From Rhodobacterales bacterium (lineage in GTDB: Bacteria; Pseudomonadota; Alphaproteobacteria; Rhodobacterales; Rhodobacteraceae): a DNA stretch of 64,000 bases. This document shows, one piece after another, positions 11,131-23,276 of the stretch (its first letter is position 1; every line of letters starts with the position of its first letter). Position numbers and translations under genes: made by a program. Under the pieces are notes generated by a model. The model saw only the letters and a program-made list of their open reading frames with translations, was not told the origin of the DNA and did no database searches. The stretch lies in the NCBI GenBank assembly GCA_003249215.1, contig QKJR01000053.1, forward strand, positions 1 to 64,000. The letters run 5' to 3'.

Positions 11131-12474
11131 ATGACCCAGACACTCCATATCATTGGCGGCGGCATGGCCGGTTCCGAAGCCGCCTGGCAGGCCGCCGAGG
11201 CCGGCGTTCCCGTTGTCCTGCACGAGATGCGGCCCCATGTGGCCACCTTTGCCCACCGCACCGGCGATTTCGCCGAAATGGTCTGCTCGAACAGCTTCCG
11301 CTCGGACGATGACGAGCGCAACGCCGTGGGCCTGCTGCATTGGGAGATGCGCGCGGCCAAGGGGCTGATCATGGCGACGGCCGATCGGCATCAGCTTCCG
11401 GCGGGCGGCGCTCTGGCGGTGGACCGCGATGCGTTCTCGGGTGCGGTCACTGCGGCGCTGCGCGGCCATCCGATGATTTCCTTTTCCGAGGAAGAAGTTA
11501 CAGAGCTTCCCTCAGATGGAAACTGGATCGTGGCGACCGGTCCGCTGACCTCCGGCGCGCTGGCCGAGAGCATTCGTCAGGCAACCGGCGCCGAGAGCCT
11601 CGCCTTTTTCGATGCGATCGCGCCGATCGTCTACGCCGAGACGATTGATATGTCGGTGGCCTGGCGCCAGAGCCGCTATGACAAGGGCGAGACCGAGGAA
11701 GAGCGCACCGCCTATATCAACTGTCCGATGACCAAGCCGGAATACGAGGCCTTCATCGACGCGCTTCTGGCCGCCGAAAAGACCGAGTTCCACGAAGGCG
11801 AAACCGCCGGATATTTCGACGGCTGCCTGCCGATTGAGGTGATGGCCGAGCGCGGACGCGAGACCCTGCGTCATGGACCGATGAAGCCCGTCGGCCTGAC
11901 CAATGCGCATAAGCCGGACGAAAAGGCCTATGCCGTGGTGCAGCTGCGCCGCGACAATGCTCTGGGCACGCTCTACAATATCGTGGGCTTCCAGACCAAG
12001 ATGAAATACGGTGCGCAAACCGCTGTTTTCAAAATGATTCCCGGCCTGCAAGAGGCCAGTTTCGCGCGCCTTGGCGGGATCCACCGCAACACCTTCATCA
12101 ACTCGCCGACCCTGCTCGATGACCGGATGCGGCTGCGGATGCGCCCGAATATCCGCTTCGCCGGGCAGATCACCGGGGTCGAGGGCTATGTGGAAAGCGC
12201 CGCGATGGGATTGCTGGCGGGCCGGATGGCCGCAGCCGAGATGCTCGGCCGCGATCTGCCGCCACCGGCGCCCGAAACGGCGATGGGCAGCCTGATCCAC
12301 CACATCACCGGCGGGGCCGAGGCCAAGACCTTCCAGCCGATGAACGTGAACTTCGGGTTGTTCCCGCCGCTCGAGGATGCCCGCGGCGGTCGCAAGGGCC
12401 GCAAGGACCGCTACAAAGGCTACACGGATCGCGCAAAAGAAATGTTTTCCGAATGGCTTGCGGGGCAAGGCTGA
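11131..12474 (+). CDS. trmFO: Methylenetetrahydrofolate-tRNA-(uracil-54-C5)-methyltransferase
   Basis: The 447-residue flavoprotein makes ribothymidine at U54 of tRNA using methylene-THF and FADH2. The N-terminal dinucleotide-binding motif [13 protein letters not shown] (7-19), HEMRP at 31-35, [11 protein letters not shown] (50-60), the [14 protein letters not shown] segment carrying the nucleophile cysteine, and [21 protein letters not shown]-type C-terminal FAD contacts are all present. Length is typical. It is divergent from cobQ and overlaps nothing. The gluQ start follows its stop by one base, so the two form an operon of tRNA-modification genes. Confidence 0.97.
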   Translation: MTQTLHIIGGGMAGSEAAWQAAEAGVPVVLHEMRPHVATFAHRTGDFAEMVCSNSFRSDDDERNAVGLLHWEMRAAKGLIMATADRHQLPAGGALAVDRDAFSGAVTAALRGHPMISFSEEEVTELPSDGNWIVATGPLTSGALAESIRQATGAESLAFFDAIAPIVYAETIDMSVAWRQSRYDKGETEEERTAYINCPMTKPEYEAFIDALLAAEKTEFHEGETAGYFDGCLPIEVMAERGRETLRHGPMKPVGLTNAHKPDEKAYAVVQLRRDNALGTLYNIVGFQTKMKYGAQTAVFKMIPGLQEASFARLGGIHRNTFINSPTLLDDRMRLRMRPNIRFAGQITGVEGYVESAAMGLLAGRMAAAEMLGRDLPPPAPETAMGSLIHHITGGAEAKTFQPMNVNFGLFPPLEDARGGRKGRKDRYKGYTDRAKEMFSEWLAGQG

Positions 12475-12475
12475 G

Positions 12476-13384
12476 GTGATCACCCGGTTCGCACCATCGC
12501 CCACCGGGCCCTTGCATCTGGGCCATGCCTACAGCGCGATCCTTGCCCATGACATGGCCCGAGCGGCCGGTGGGCAGTTCCTTCTGCGGATCGAAGACAT
12601 CGACCGGCAACGCTCGAAACCCGAGTGGGAGGCACAGATTTATAACGATCTGCGCTGGTTGGGGCTGAGCTGGGATGGCCCCGTGATGCGGCAGTCGGAG
12701 CGACTGCCGGCCTATTCCGCCGCGCTGGAGACGCTTTGGGCGCGCGGGCTGCTCTATATCTGCACCTGCACCCGCCGTGACATCGCCGAGGCCCTGTCGG
12801 CTCCGCAAGAAGGCGCAGACCCGCCCAGCGGTCCGGACGGCCCGATCTATCCGGGGACGTGCTACGGACAGGATCGCCTCGGCCTGACATTTTCTCTCCG
12901 CTCAGATCATGCGCGACCACGCGAAGCGACCCTGCGCCTCGATATGGCGTTCGCGGCCGGATCCGCATGCGAGCATCACGTCGCCGAGGGCGGCTCGCGA
13001 TGGGCGATCCAGTTCGAGGAAACCTGCCACTCCAAGGCCACGGGATGGAACGCGATCACTCGAGAGCAGCTGGTGTCCGATGTCGGCGATGTGGTCCTTG
13101 CCCGACGCGACATGGGCACGTCCTATCACCTGTCTGTCGTCCTCGACGACGCCGCGCAGGGCGTGACCCATGTCACCCGTGGTGCGGACCTGTTCGAGGC
13201 AACGGCGATCCACGTCACCCTACAAAAGTTACTCGAACTTCCGACACCAACCTATTGCCATCACAGACTTATCCGTGACAGAGACGGCAAGCGTCTCGCC
13301 AAGCGCGACGACGCCCGCGCGCTTGCGAAATATCGTGCCGAAGGCGCGAGCCCCGCCGATATCCGGCGCATGGTCGGGCTCTAG
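12476..13384 (+). CDS. gluQ: Glutamyl-Q tRNA(Asp) synthetase
   Basis: The 302-residue catalytic-domain-only paralogue of glutamyl-tRNA synthetase attaches glutamate to queuosine-34 of tRNA-Asp. It has the HIGH-type signature [14 protein letters not shown] right at the N-terminus, the zinc-site cysteines CTC and a downstream YPGTC, and a KRLAKR (KMSKS-like) motif near the end; the anticodon-binding domain is absent. The start was taken as GTG at 12476, one base after the trmFO TGA with AAGG upstream, since homologues begin just before [10 protein letters not shown]. The stop overlaps that of hisI in a palindromic CTAG. Confidence 0.93.
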   Translation: MITRFAPSPTGPLHLGHAYSAILAHDMARAAGGQFLLRIEDIDRQRSKPEWEAQIYNDLRWLGLSWDGPVMRQSERLPAYSAALETLWARGLLYICTCTRRDIAEALSAPQEGADPPSGPDGPIYPGTCYGQDRLGLTFSLRSDHARPREATLRLDMAFAAGSACEHHVAEGGSRWAIQFEETCHSKATGWNAITREQLVSDVGDVVLARRDMGTSYHLSVVLDDAAQGVTHVTRGADLFEATAIHVTLQKLLELPTPTYCHHRLIRDRDGKRLAKRDDARALAKYRAEGASPADIRRMVGL

Positions 13385-13740
13385 AGCATCGGCTTGAGGA
13401 TCTCGACCTCTTCGCCATCCCGGATCGCCGTGTAGAAGCACGAGCGCCGGTTGGTGTGGCAGGCAGGCCCCGCCTGATCCACCAGCAACAGCAGGCAATC
13501 GCGGTCGCAATCGACCCTGAGCTCAACCAGCCGCTGCACATGCCCCGAAGTCTCCCCCTTGGCCCAGAACGCATTCCGAGAGCGAGACCAATAGGTTACA
13601 TGACCATCTTCAAGCGTTTTCGTGAGGCTCTCGGCGTTCATCCAGGCCATCATCAGAACCTCGCCGGTGGCGCGATCCTGCGCGATGGCGGGGATCAGAC
13701 CCTTCGCGTCGAAGGTCAGGCTGGCGATGTCGAAACTCAT
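13381..13740 (-). CDS. hisI: Phosphoribosyl-AMP cyclohydrolase
   Basis: The 119-residue enzyme carries out the third step of histidine synthesis. It carries the family motifs [28 protein letters not shown], the metal-binding [11 protein letters not shown] and the final cysteine region [11 protein letters not shown]. The start at 13740 gives the normal length; an upstream in-frame ATG at 13821 would add an unrelated extension. Its TAG stop (13383-13381) is inside the same CTAG that ends gluQ, so the two convergent genes overlap by 4 bases. Confidence 0.95.
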   Translation of the reverse strand: MSFDIASLTFDAKGLIPAIAQDRATGEVLMMAWMNAESLTKTLEDGHVTYWSRSRNAFWAKGETSGHVQRLVELRVDCDRDCLLLLVDQAGPACHTNRRSCFYTAIRDGEEVEILKPML

Positions 13741-13798
13741 GGCTTTTCTCCCGGACGTGCGCGAACTATCTAACCTGCGCCGGTCCCGGAGGAAAGTG

Positions 13799-14233
13799 AT
13801 GAGCGACGCCGATCTCTTCAAGCTCTATTCGCAGCGCATTCTCGCGCTTGCCGCCGACATTCCGCTGACCGATCCCCTGCCCGAGGCGCCCCACCGCGCG
13901 ACCCGCCGCGCCCCGCTCTGCGGCTCGACCGTTTCGGTCGCGCTCACCCTCGAGACCGGCCGGATCAGCGGCTTCAGCCAACAGGTCCACGCCTGCGCCC
14001 TCGGTCAGGCCTCGGCGGCGATCTTTGGCGCGCAGGTGATCGGACGGAGCCGCGACGAGGTGGCGGGGCTGCGCGATCAGCTCGCCGCGATGCTCAAGGG
14101 CGGGCCCGTCCCCGCGGCGCCCTTCGATGCCTACGAGGTGCTGACCGCAGCGCGCGACTATCCCAACCGGCACGCCTCGATCCTGCTCGTGCCCGAGGCG
14201 ACGCTCGAGGCGCTCGACGCAGGGTCCCGTTAA
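13799..14233 (+). CDS. Iron-sulfur cluster assembly scaffold-like protein (NifU/IscU-type)
   Basis: The 144-residue protein has the fold order of SUF/IscU scaffolds: [10 protein letters not shown] at the start, a CGSTV segment (first Cys), a [12 protein letters not shown] segment (second Cys region) and LKGG. A third cysteine equivalent near the C-terminus is not evident, so it may be a divergent scaffold-like or regulatory member. A GGAGG lies 6-10 bases before the ATG at 13799; the longer frame from 13622 overlaps the hisI promoter region. It diverges from hisI. Confidence 0.7.
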   Translation: MSDADLFKLYSQRILALAADIPLTDPLPEAPHRATRRAPLCGSTVSVALTLETGRISGFSQQVHACALGQASAAIFGAQVIGRSRDEVAGLRDQLAAMLKGGPVPAAPFDAYEVLTAARDYPNRHASILLVPEATLEALDAGSR

Positions 14234-14298
14234 CGCGGCGGAAAGGCGCGCGTGTCATTGTGCAGGTGTAATCCGGCCTGGAGCCCCCTGGAGCCTGC

Positions 14299-15702
14299 AT
14301 GAACGATCTGTCCCCTCCGGCGCGCGGCGTATCTGCCGAGTTGATCGACCGGATCGCGAATGAGGCGGTGACGCTCGGGCGCGATATCGTCGATGTCGCC
14401 GGCGCGCTCGATGCGCTTGCGACCGCGGCGCAGGAACATCTCGCCCTTCTGGGCGAGGCACAGGGCGCCGCGCAGACCGTGCAGACCGCCAATGCCCAGG
14501 TGATCAGCAGCGTCGATCAGGTCTCGGAGGCGGCCGAAGCGACGATCCATGCCGTGGCGCGCACCGTGGCGCAGCTGCGCGAGACCGGCACCCATGCGCA
14601 GCGAATCGCGGAATGGGTGCATTCGGTGAGCCAGCAGATGACCGAGGTGACGGGCACACTCGCGACCGTTCAGGCCGAGAACAGCGAGATCCGCACGATC
14701 GCGACGCAGGTGAACATCCTCGCGATCAACGCCAAGATCGAGGCGGTGCGCGCGGGCGATGCCGGGCGCGGCTTTGCCGTGGTCGCCGAGGCGATCAACG
14801 AGTTGTCGCGCAAGACCGGGGGTGCCGCCGAAGGGATCGGCCGGGCGATCGGCGGGCTGAGCGAGCGCATCACCCAATTGCGCGGCGAGGCGGAACAGAT
14901 CTCCGGCAATGCCGCGGCCGTGCTCGACGGAGCGGCCGAGAGCGACAGCGCGCTCGGGCGGATGACCGAAAGCGTGACGCGCACCCGCGCCGCGGTCGAG
15001 GAGATCGCCGCCCGCGCGGATACAGTGCGCCGCGCCAATGACGGCTTCGGCCCGGCTTTCGAGCGGATGGGCGGCGCGATGCGCATGACCGCCACCGAGG
15101 TCGAGCAGGCCCGGGCGCGTACCAACGGATTGATTTCAATCAGCGAGACCATGGTTCAGGATGCGGTCGTCCTGGGCGGCGCGATCACCGACGGCGCGCT
15201 GATCGAGCATGTACAGGAGGCTGCGGCGCGGATCGGCCGGCTCTTTGCCGAGGGCCTCGCCGCCGGCAGGATCAGCGAAAGCGCCCTGTTCGATCACCGC
15301 TACAGCCCGGTGCCGGGCAGCGATCCGCAACAGCACCTGGCGCCGTTCACCCGCTTCACCGACGCGGTCCTGCCCCCGGTGCAGGAGGCTGCGCTCGATC
15401 TCGATCCGCGAATCGTCTTCTGTGCCGCGGTCGATCGCAACGGCTACCTCCCCACGCATAACCGGAAATTCTCGCTGCCACAGAGCGAGGATCCAGTCTG
15501 GAACAACGCAAACAGCCGCAACCGCCGGATCTTCAATGATCGCGTCGGCCTGCGCGCCGGCTCCTCGACCGCGCCTTTCGTGCTGCAGATCTACCGGCGC
15601 GACATGGGCGGCGGCGATTACGTGCTGATGAAGGATCTGTCAGCACCGATCCGGGTCAACGGCCGGCATTGGGGCGGGTTGCGCATCGGCTACCGGTTTT
15701 GA
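14299..15702 (+). CDS. Soluble methyl-accepting chemotaxis-type receptor with a C-terminal sensor module
   Basis: The 467-residue protein has no transmembrane segment or signal peptide. Residues about 20-300 are a coiled-coil MCP signalling domain, with the hairpin tip NILAINAKIEAVRAGDAGRGFAV (about residues 138-160). Residues about 340-467 form a separate globular domain (AAVDRNGYLPTHN, then WNNANSRNRRIFND, and a final RVNGRHWGGLRIGY), a layout seen in cytoplasmic receptors where the sensor follows the signalling helix pair. What it senses is unknown. No chemotaxis genes are nearby. A GGAG precedes the start by 4-7 bases in a short direct repeat (CTGGAGCC twice, about 14278-14296). Confidence 0.85.
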   Translation: MNDLSPPARGVSAELIDRIANEAVTLGRDIVDVAGALDALATAAQEHLALLGEAQGAAQTVQTANAQVISSVDQVSEAAEATIHAVARTVAQLRETGTHAQRIAEWVHSVSQQMTEVTGTLATVQAENSEIRTIATQVNILAINAKIEAVRAGDAGRGFAVVAEAINELSRKTGGAAEGIGRAIGGLSERITQLRGEAEQISGNAAAVLDGAAESDSALGRMTESVTRTRAAVEEIAARADTVRRANDGFGPAFERMGGAMRMTATEVEQARARTNGLISISETMVQDAVVLGGAITDGALIEHVQEAAARIGRLFAEGLAAGRISESALFDHRYSPVPGSDPQQHLAPFTRFTDAVLPPVQEAALDLDPRIVFCAAVDRNGYLPTHNRKFSLPQSEDPVWNNANSRNRRIFNDRVGLRAGSSTAPFVLQIYRRDMGGGDYVLMKDLSAPIRVNGRHWGGLRIGYRF

Positions 15703-15731
15703 AAAAACGCCGCCATCCAGGGATGGCGGCG
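15702..15731 (-). terminator. Rho-independent terminator for the LexA-box small gene
   Basis: A 10-bp stem (15708-15717 with 15722-15731, loop CAGG) is followed on the minus strand by six U (the A-run at 15702-15707). It therefore terminates transcription coming from the small gene at 15823-15945, not from the chemoreceptor. Confidence 0.85.
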
Positions 15732-15822
15732 CAGGAAGCGCTTTCGGGCAGGAGCCCTGGGACAGGCGGCCGCAGCAATTGGGGACAGCGCGGCGGAAAG
15801 CGCGAGACAGTGACGGAAGGCC

Positions 15823-15945
15823 TCAGAACAGACCGGAAATCGAGAAGACGGCAACAAAGGTCACGCAGAGCGAGAGCGCCCCGAGCGCATCTTGCAACAG
15901 CGTCGGCGCGGTGCGGGTGAGGATGTCTTGCAATTCGGCTCGCAT
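15823..15945 (-). CDS. 40-residue single-helix membrane protein, probably SOS-controlled
   Basis: The protein is too short for usual gene calling. Its N-terminal half (MRAELQDILTRTAPTLLQDA) is amphipathic with alternating charges; the C-terminal half (residues 21-40) is an uninterrupted hydrophobic stretch ending at the stop, with no positively charged tail. This fits a single-pass inner-membrane peptide with its N-terminus in the cytoplasm. Support for a real gene: an AAGGGAG Shine-Dalgarno 6 bases before the ATG, a LexA-type box 57 bases upstream, and a canonical terminator 92 bases downstream, all on the same strand and isolated from recG. Function is not recognised; by architecture it resembles SOS-induced small membrane peptides such as Caulobacter SidA or E. 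coli TisB, without visible sequence identity. Confidence 0.75.
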   Translation of the reverse strand: MRAELQDILTRTAPTLLQDALGALSLCVTFVAVFSISGLF

Positions 15946-16001
15946 GGCTATCTCCCTTCGTTGGTTGCTATTTTGTTCTCATATCGCAAACCTCAAAGCA
16001 A

Positions 16002-16016
16002 GAACTTTTTAGGAAC
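16002..16016 (-). promoter_or_regulatory. Candidate LexA box (GTTC-N7-GTTC)
   Basis: On the minus strand the site reads GTTCCTAAAAAGTTC, an exact match to the direct-repeat LexA operator of Rhodobacter and other alphaproteobacteria. It lies in an AT-rich gap between the recG stop and the small gene's start, overlapped by or adjacent to possible -35 hexamers (TTGCTT or TTGAGG). A clear -10 is not obvious. Chance matches to an 8-base pattern are expected about once in such a window, so the position is the main argument. Confidence 0.6.
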
Positions 16017-16065
16017 ATTTTAGGATTTCTATCGCTGAAAGGGGCGGCCCGCCTCCGTCCCCCCT

Positions 16066-20591
<4,526 letters not shown>

Positions 20592-20668
20592 TCAGCTTTA
20601 GGGGCAGTGCCCGGGGCCGTCCAGCCCCGGAGCGGTGGTTGCGGATCGGGAAGAGCGGAGCGGCGCGC

Positions 20669-21382
20669 TCAGGCGCCGATCGCGACGCGGCGTTCCATCG
20701 CGCCCGGATCGGGATCGCGCAGCACATAGCCGCGGCCCCAGACCGTCTCGATATAATTCTCGCCACCGGTGACCTCGGCGAGCTTCTTGCGCAACTTGCA
20801 GATGAAAACGTCGATGATCTTCAGCTCGGGCTCGTCCATTCCGCCATAGAGATGGTTGAGGAACATCTCCTTGGTCAGGGTCGTTCCCTTGCGCAGACTG
20901 AGGAGTTCAAGCATCTGATATTCCTTGCCGGTCAGATGCACCGGCTTGGCGTCCACCTCGACCGTTTTCGCGTCCAGGTTGACCGAGATCTTGCCGGTCC
21001 GGATGATGGATTGCGAATGGCCCTTGGAGCGGCGGATGATCGCGTGAATGCGCGCGACGAGCTCCTCACGGTGGAAGGGCTTGGTCATGTAATCGTCGGC
21101 GCCAAAGCCGAAGCCCTTGATCTTGTTTTCGGTGTCGTCGGCACCGGTCAGGATCAGGATCGGCGTATCGACCCGCGCGAGGCGCAACTGCCGGAGAACC
21201 TCGTGCCCGTTCATGTCGGGCAGGTTCAGATCCAGCAGGATCAGGTCGTAGTCATAGAGCTTGGCGAGGTCGATTCCCTCTTCGCCCAGATCCGTGCAAT
21301 AGACGTTCAGATTGGCATGAGTCAGCATCAGTTCGATGCTGCGAGAGGTGGTTGGATCATCCTCGACCAACAAAATCCGCAT
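20669..21382 (-). CDS. ctrA: Cell-cycle response regulator CtrA
   Basis: The 237-residue OmpR-type regulator has a receiver domain with acidic pocket E7/D8/D9 and phosphoacceptor D51 ([11 protein letters not shown]), a switch Thr (ILTGAD) and Lys (MTKPF), and a winged-helix DNA-binding domain that matches the very conserved CtrA C-terminus ([34 protein letters not shown] region). In Caulobacter it controls the cell cycle; in Rhodobacterales it mainly drives motility and GTA expression. It sits immediately downstream of sciP on the same strand. Confidence 0.97.
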   Translation of the reverse strand: MRILLVEDDPTTSRSIELMLTHANLNVYCTDLGEEGIDLAKLYDYDLILLDLNLPDMNGHEVLRQLRLARVDTPILILTGADDTENKIKGFGFGADDYMTKPFHREELVARIHAIIRRSKGHSQSIIRTGKISVNLDAKTVEVDAKPVHLTGKEYQMLELLSLRKGTTLTKEMFLNHLYGGMDEPELKIIDVFICKLRKKLAEVTGGENYIETVWGRGYVLRDPDPGAMERRVAIGA

Positions 21383-21435
21383 ACTGGGTTCTCCGCATTA
21401 ATCCCTCGATCACTAATGACCCTTGCACCAATTGG

Positions 21436-21450
21436 TTAACACCCAGTTAC
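21436..21450. promoter_or_regulatory. Candidate CtrA box upstream of ctrA
   Basis: The site TTAA-CACCCAG-TTAC matches the CtrA consensus TTAA-N7-TTAA at 7 of 8 positions and lies 54-68 bases before the ctrA start in the sciP-ctrA gap. Autoregulation of ctrA is known in Caulobacter; here it is an inference. Confidence 0.5.
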
Positions 21451-21477
21451 TCTCTCAACATTCCCCCAAAATGCAAC

Positions 21478-21756
21478 CTAAAGTTGTCTGTATTTCTGAA
21501 TCGCCGTCACCTTGAGGCCCGCGATGCCATGTTTGTGGACCGCCTCGATCCAGAGATCGAACTCTTCATCCGAGAGGTCGTAGCGCTCGAGAACCTCCTC
21601 GCGCGAAATCAACCCATGGGAGACTGCATGGACCAGAACCGCCTTTCGGCTTGCCACCCAGCGCCGGGTCTCCTTGGGGGGGAGATCCGCCCGGGTGAGA
21701 ATCGTCCCGTCGGACAGGGTAACGGCCCGCGGGCCATCGACTTTCTTCAGATACAT
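21478..21756 (-). CDS. sciP: CtrA inhibitor SciP (DUF1153)
   Basis: The 92-residue helix-turn-helix protein has the DUF1153 signature WVASRKAVLVHAVSHGLIS followed by RYDLSDEEFDLW and ends KVTAIQKYRQL. In Caulobacter, SciP binds CtrA and blocks its recruitment of RNA polymerase in swarmer cells. ATG 21756 is favoured over GTG 21762 because AGGGG is 7 bases away. Being next to ctrA, on the same strand with a 95-base gap, it suggests linked expression of regulator and antagonist. Confidence 0.93.
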   Translation of the reverse strand: MYLKKVDGPRAVTLSDGTILTRADLPPKETRRWVASRKAVLVHAVSHGLISREEVLERYDLSDEEFDLWIEAVHKHGIAGLKVTAIQKYRQL

Positions 21757-21881
21757 GGGCACACCCCTTCATCTTTCGGGGATCAGGATGACCCCGATGG
21801 CTTAACGGTGGATGAAGCACGGGGTTGAGACTGCCTTGTATTTTCCTATATTCCTCAAGGTCTGGTTAAAGGGCCCTACCC

Positions 21882-23018
21882 ATGAGTAAGGATAATTCGC
21901 TCAATTCGCTTGGTTTTCCCAAGCGACCCGAGGAAACGCGGGTCGTCGTCGCCATGTCCGGCGGCGTCGACAGCTCGGTCGTGGCAGCCGAACTCAAGCG
22001 ACAGGGCTACGATGTGGTGGGCGTCACGCTGCAGCTTTACGACCACGGGGCGGCGCTCGCCAAGAAGGGCGCCTGCTGCGCGGGGCAGGACATTCACGAC
22101 GCACGCCGGGTGGCCGAGGAGATGGGCTTTCCGCATTACGTGCTCGATTACGAGAACACCTTCCGCGAGGCGGTGATCGAGGAATTCGCCGATGCCTATC
22201 TGGCGGGCGCAACCCCGGTGCCCTGCATCCGCTGCAATGAGCGGGTGAAATTCAAGGACCTGCTCGAGACCGCCAAGGATCTCGACGCCGATTGCATGGC
22301 GACCGGCCATTACATCCAGCGCAAGATGGGCGCGCATGGCCCTGAGCTGCATTCGGCGGCCGATGCGAATCGCGATCAGAGCTATTTCCTGTTCTCGACC
22401 ACGCCCGAGCAGCTCGCCTTCCTGCGCTTCCCGCTCGGCCATCTGGCGAGCAAGGCCGAAACCCGGGCGCTCGCCGCCGAGCACGGGCTCGCGGTCGCCG
22501 ACAAGCCCGACAGCCAGGACATCTGCTTCGTGCCGAACGGCAATTACGCGAGCGTCATCGAGAAGCTGCGCCCCGGCGCGGCGGATCCCGGCGAGATCGT
22601 GGACATGGAGGGCAACGTGCTGGGCGAGCACCGCGGCGTGATCCATTACACGATCGGCCAGCGCCGGGGCCTCGGCATCGGGGGCTTGGGCGATCCGCTC
22701 TATGTCGTGAAGCTCGATCCTGACGCACGGCGCGTGATCGTCGGGCCGAAAGAGGCGCTCTCGACCCGGATCGTGCCGGTGCGCGAGATCAACTGGCTGG
22801 GCGACGAACCTTTCGAGAGCCGCAAGGAATGGCACCTGTCGGTCAAGATCCGCTCGACCCGCCCGCCACGCGAAGCGATCGTACGGCCGCTCTCGGCCAC
22901 CACGGCCGAGGTCGAGTTGCTGACACCCGAGGAAGGCGTGAGCCCGGGGCAGGCCTGCGTCTTCTACGAACCCGAGGGCACGCGGATCTTCGGCGGCGGC
23001 TGGATCTGGAAGGGCTGA
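21882..23018 (+). CDS. mnmA: tRNA-specific 2-thiouridylase
   Basis: The 378-residue enzyme adds sulfur to U34 of tRNA Glu, Gln and Lys. It has the PP-loop [12 protein letters not shown] (about 23-34), the first catalytic Cys in [27 protein letters not shown] and the second catalytic Cys in [10 protein letters not shown], then the C-terminal beta-barrel with [11 protein letters not shown]. It diverges from sciP and converges on phaC through a family B repeat. Confidence 0.97.
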   Translation: MSKDNSLNSLGFPKRPEETRVVVAMSGGVDSSVVAAELKRQGYDVVGVTLQLYDHGAALAKKGACCAGQDIHDARRVAEEMGFPHYVLDYENTFREAVIEEFADAYLAGATPVPCIRCNERVKFKDLLETAKDLDADCMATGHYIQRKMGAHGPELHSAADANRDQSYFLFSTTPEQLAFLRFPLGHLASKAETRALAAEHGLAVADKPDSQDICFVPNGNYASVIEKLRPGAADPGEIVDMEGNVLGEHRGVIHYTIGQRRGLGIGGLGDPLYVVKLDPDARRVIVGPKEALSTRIVPVREINWLGDEPFESRKEWHLSVKIRSTRPPREAIVRPLSATTAEVELLTPEEGVSPGQACVFYEPEGTRIFGGGWIWKG

Positions 23019-23045
23019 GGCCCGCCTGTTCGAGGTGCGTCCTTT

Positions 23046-23267
23046 AGGGGGCCCTGCCCCCTCGGGCGCGTGCCGCGCCCACCCCCGGGATATTTCGGCA
23101 CAGATGATAATCAGGCCATGGCGCAAGCAGGCGCTGCCGGGGCGCCGCCACGGCAGAGGCAGCCCAGCCGCCGCACGCCTCGAGCCATCCGCATGAAAAG
23201 GGGCAGGAAAGCCCCTGCCCCTCACCTGTGCAAAAATATCCCGGGGGTCCGGGGGCAGAGCCCCCGG
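23046..23267. repeat. Family B composite inverted repeat, locus 1
   Basis: Two family B copies face each other in the convergent mnmA-phaC gap: 23082-23108 (CCCCCGGGATATTT, then CACAGATGA) and 23222-23247 (complement, tail TCACCTGTGC). They are flanked outside by two small GC hairpins, GGGGGC-CCT-GCCCCC near 23047-23061 and CCGGGGGC-AGA-GCCCCCGG at 23249-23267. The middle 110 bases hold the phaC terminator and no gene. Confidence 0.8.
23196..23221 (-). terminator. Rho-independent terminator of phaC
   Basis: On the minus strand an 8-bp stem (GGGGCAGG with CCTGCCCC, 23200-23207 and 23214-23221) is followed by UUUU (23199-23196). It lies 56 bases past the phaC stop. Confidence 0.75.
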
Positions 23268-23276
23268 CCTGTCGGT

